DNA from: Lentisphaeraceae bacterium
GTDB lineage: Bacteria > Verrucomicrobiota > Kiritimatiellia > RFP12 > UBA1067
DNA: 6,351 nt
Reading direction: 5' to 3'
Assembly: GCA_004551905.1 (NCBI GenBank)
Contig: SFPL01000064.1
Span: 1 to 6,351 of the forward strand
A model generated the notes under the pieces. The model had not been told where the DNA came from. It was given only the letters and a program-made list of their open reading frames with translations, and made no database searches. Of the stretch, positions 6,348-6,351 are shown in pieces. Numbering within the stretch: position 1 is the first letter of the stretch; each line of letters begins with the position of its first letter. A program made the translations under genes and the position numbers.

Positions 6348-6351
6348 GACA

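Overview
The window is high-GC bacterial DNA, with long spurious ORFs opposite the real genes, as GC-rich codon usage produces. All recognisable genes lie on the minus strand. The bacterial character rests on Shine-Dalgarno sites, short intergenic gaps, sigma70-like promoters and a tRNA gene with an encoded CCA end. Nothing in the sequence fixes the phylum firmly.

Reading the minus strand from the right edge: about 150 bases of noncoding, structure-rich DNA (around 6200-6351, with hairpins, an interleaved pair of inverted repeats and an 8-base direct repeat) precede a good sigma70-type promoter (TTGACG, 18 bases, TATACT). Next comes a tRNA-Ala(GGC) gene with the G3:U70 identity pair. No terminator is visible after the tRNA. 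There follows an 11-codon leader ORF with its own Shine-Dalgarno site, whose stop overlaps the next start as TGATG. After that are a sodium-coupled NSS/SLC6-family amino-acid transporter, a secreted thioredoxin-like protein without a CxxC motif, an acyl-CoA synthetase of the AMP-forming ligase family, acetolactate synthase large subunit (ilvB) and a very short, ACT-domain-only small subunit (ilvN). Gaps between the five main genes are 18, 16 and 19 bases, and ilvB/ilvN overlap by 4. They therefore look like one transcription unit, possibly with the tRNA at its head.

A likely theme is pyruvate and branched-chain amino-acid metabolism. AHAS condenses pyruvate (with pyruvate or 2-ketobutyrate) on the way to valine, leucine and isoleucine. 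The NSS protein probably imports an amino acid, and the ligase may activate a fatty, branched-chain or aromatic acid to its CoA ester. The secreted protein has no assigned role. The hydrophobic leader peptide (5 of 11 residues Val/Ile/Leu) just ahead of the transporter is the most intriguing regulatory candidate.

The left 227 bases contain no gene. They hold a convincing minus-strand promoter (TTGAAA, 17 bases, TATGCT) and a strong Shine-Dalgarno site at the very edge, so another minus-strand gene must start just outside the window. No clear terminator for the ilv unit is visible there.
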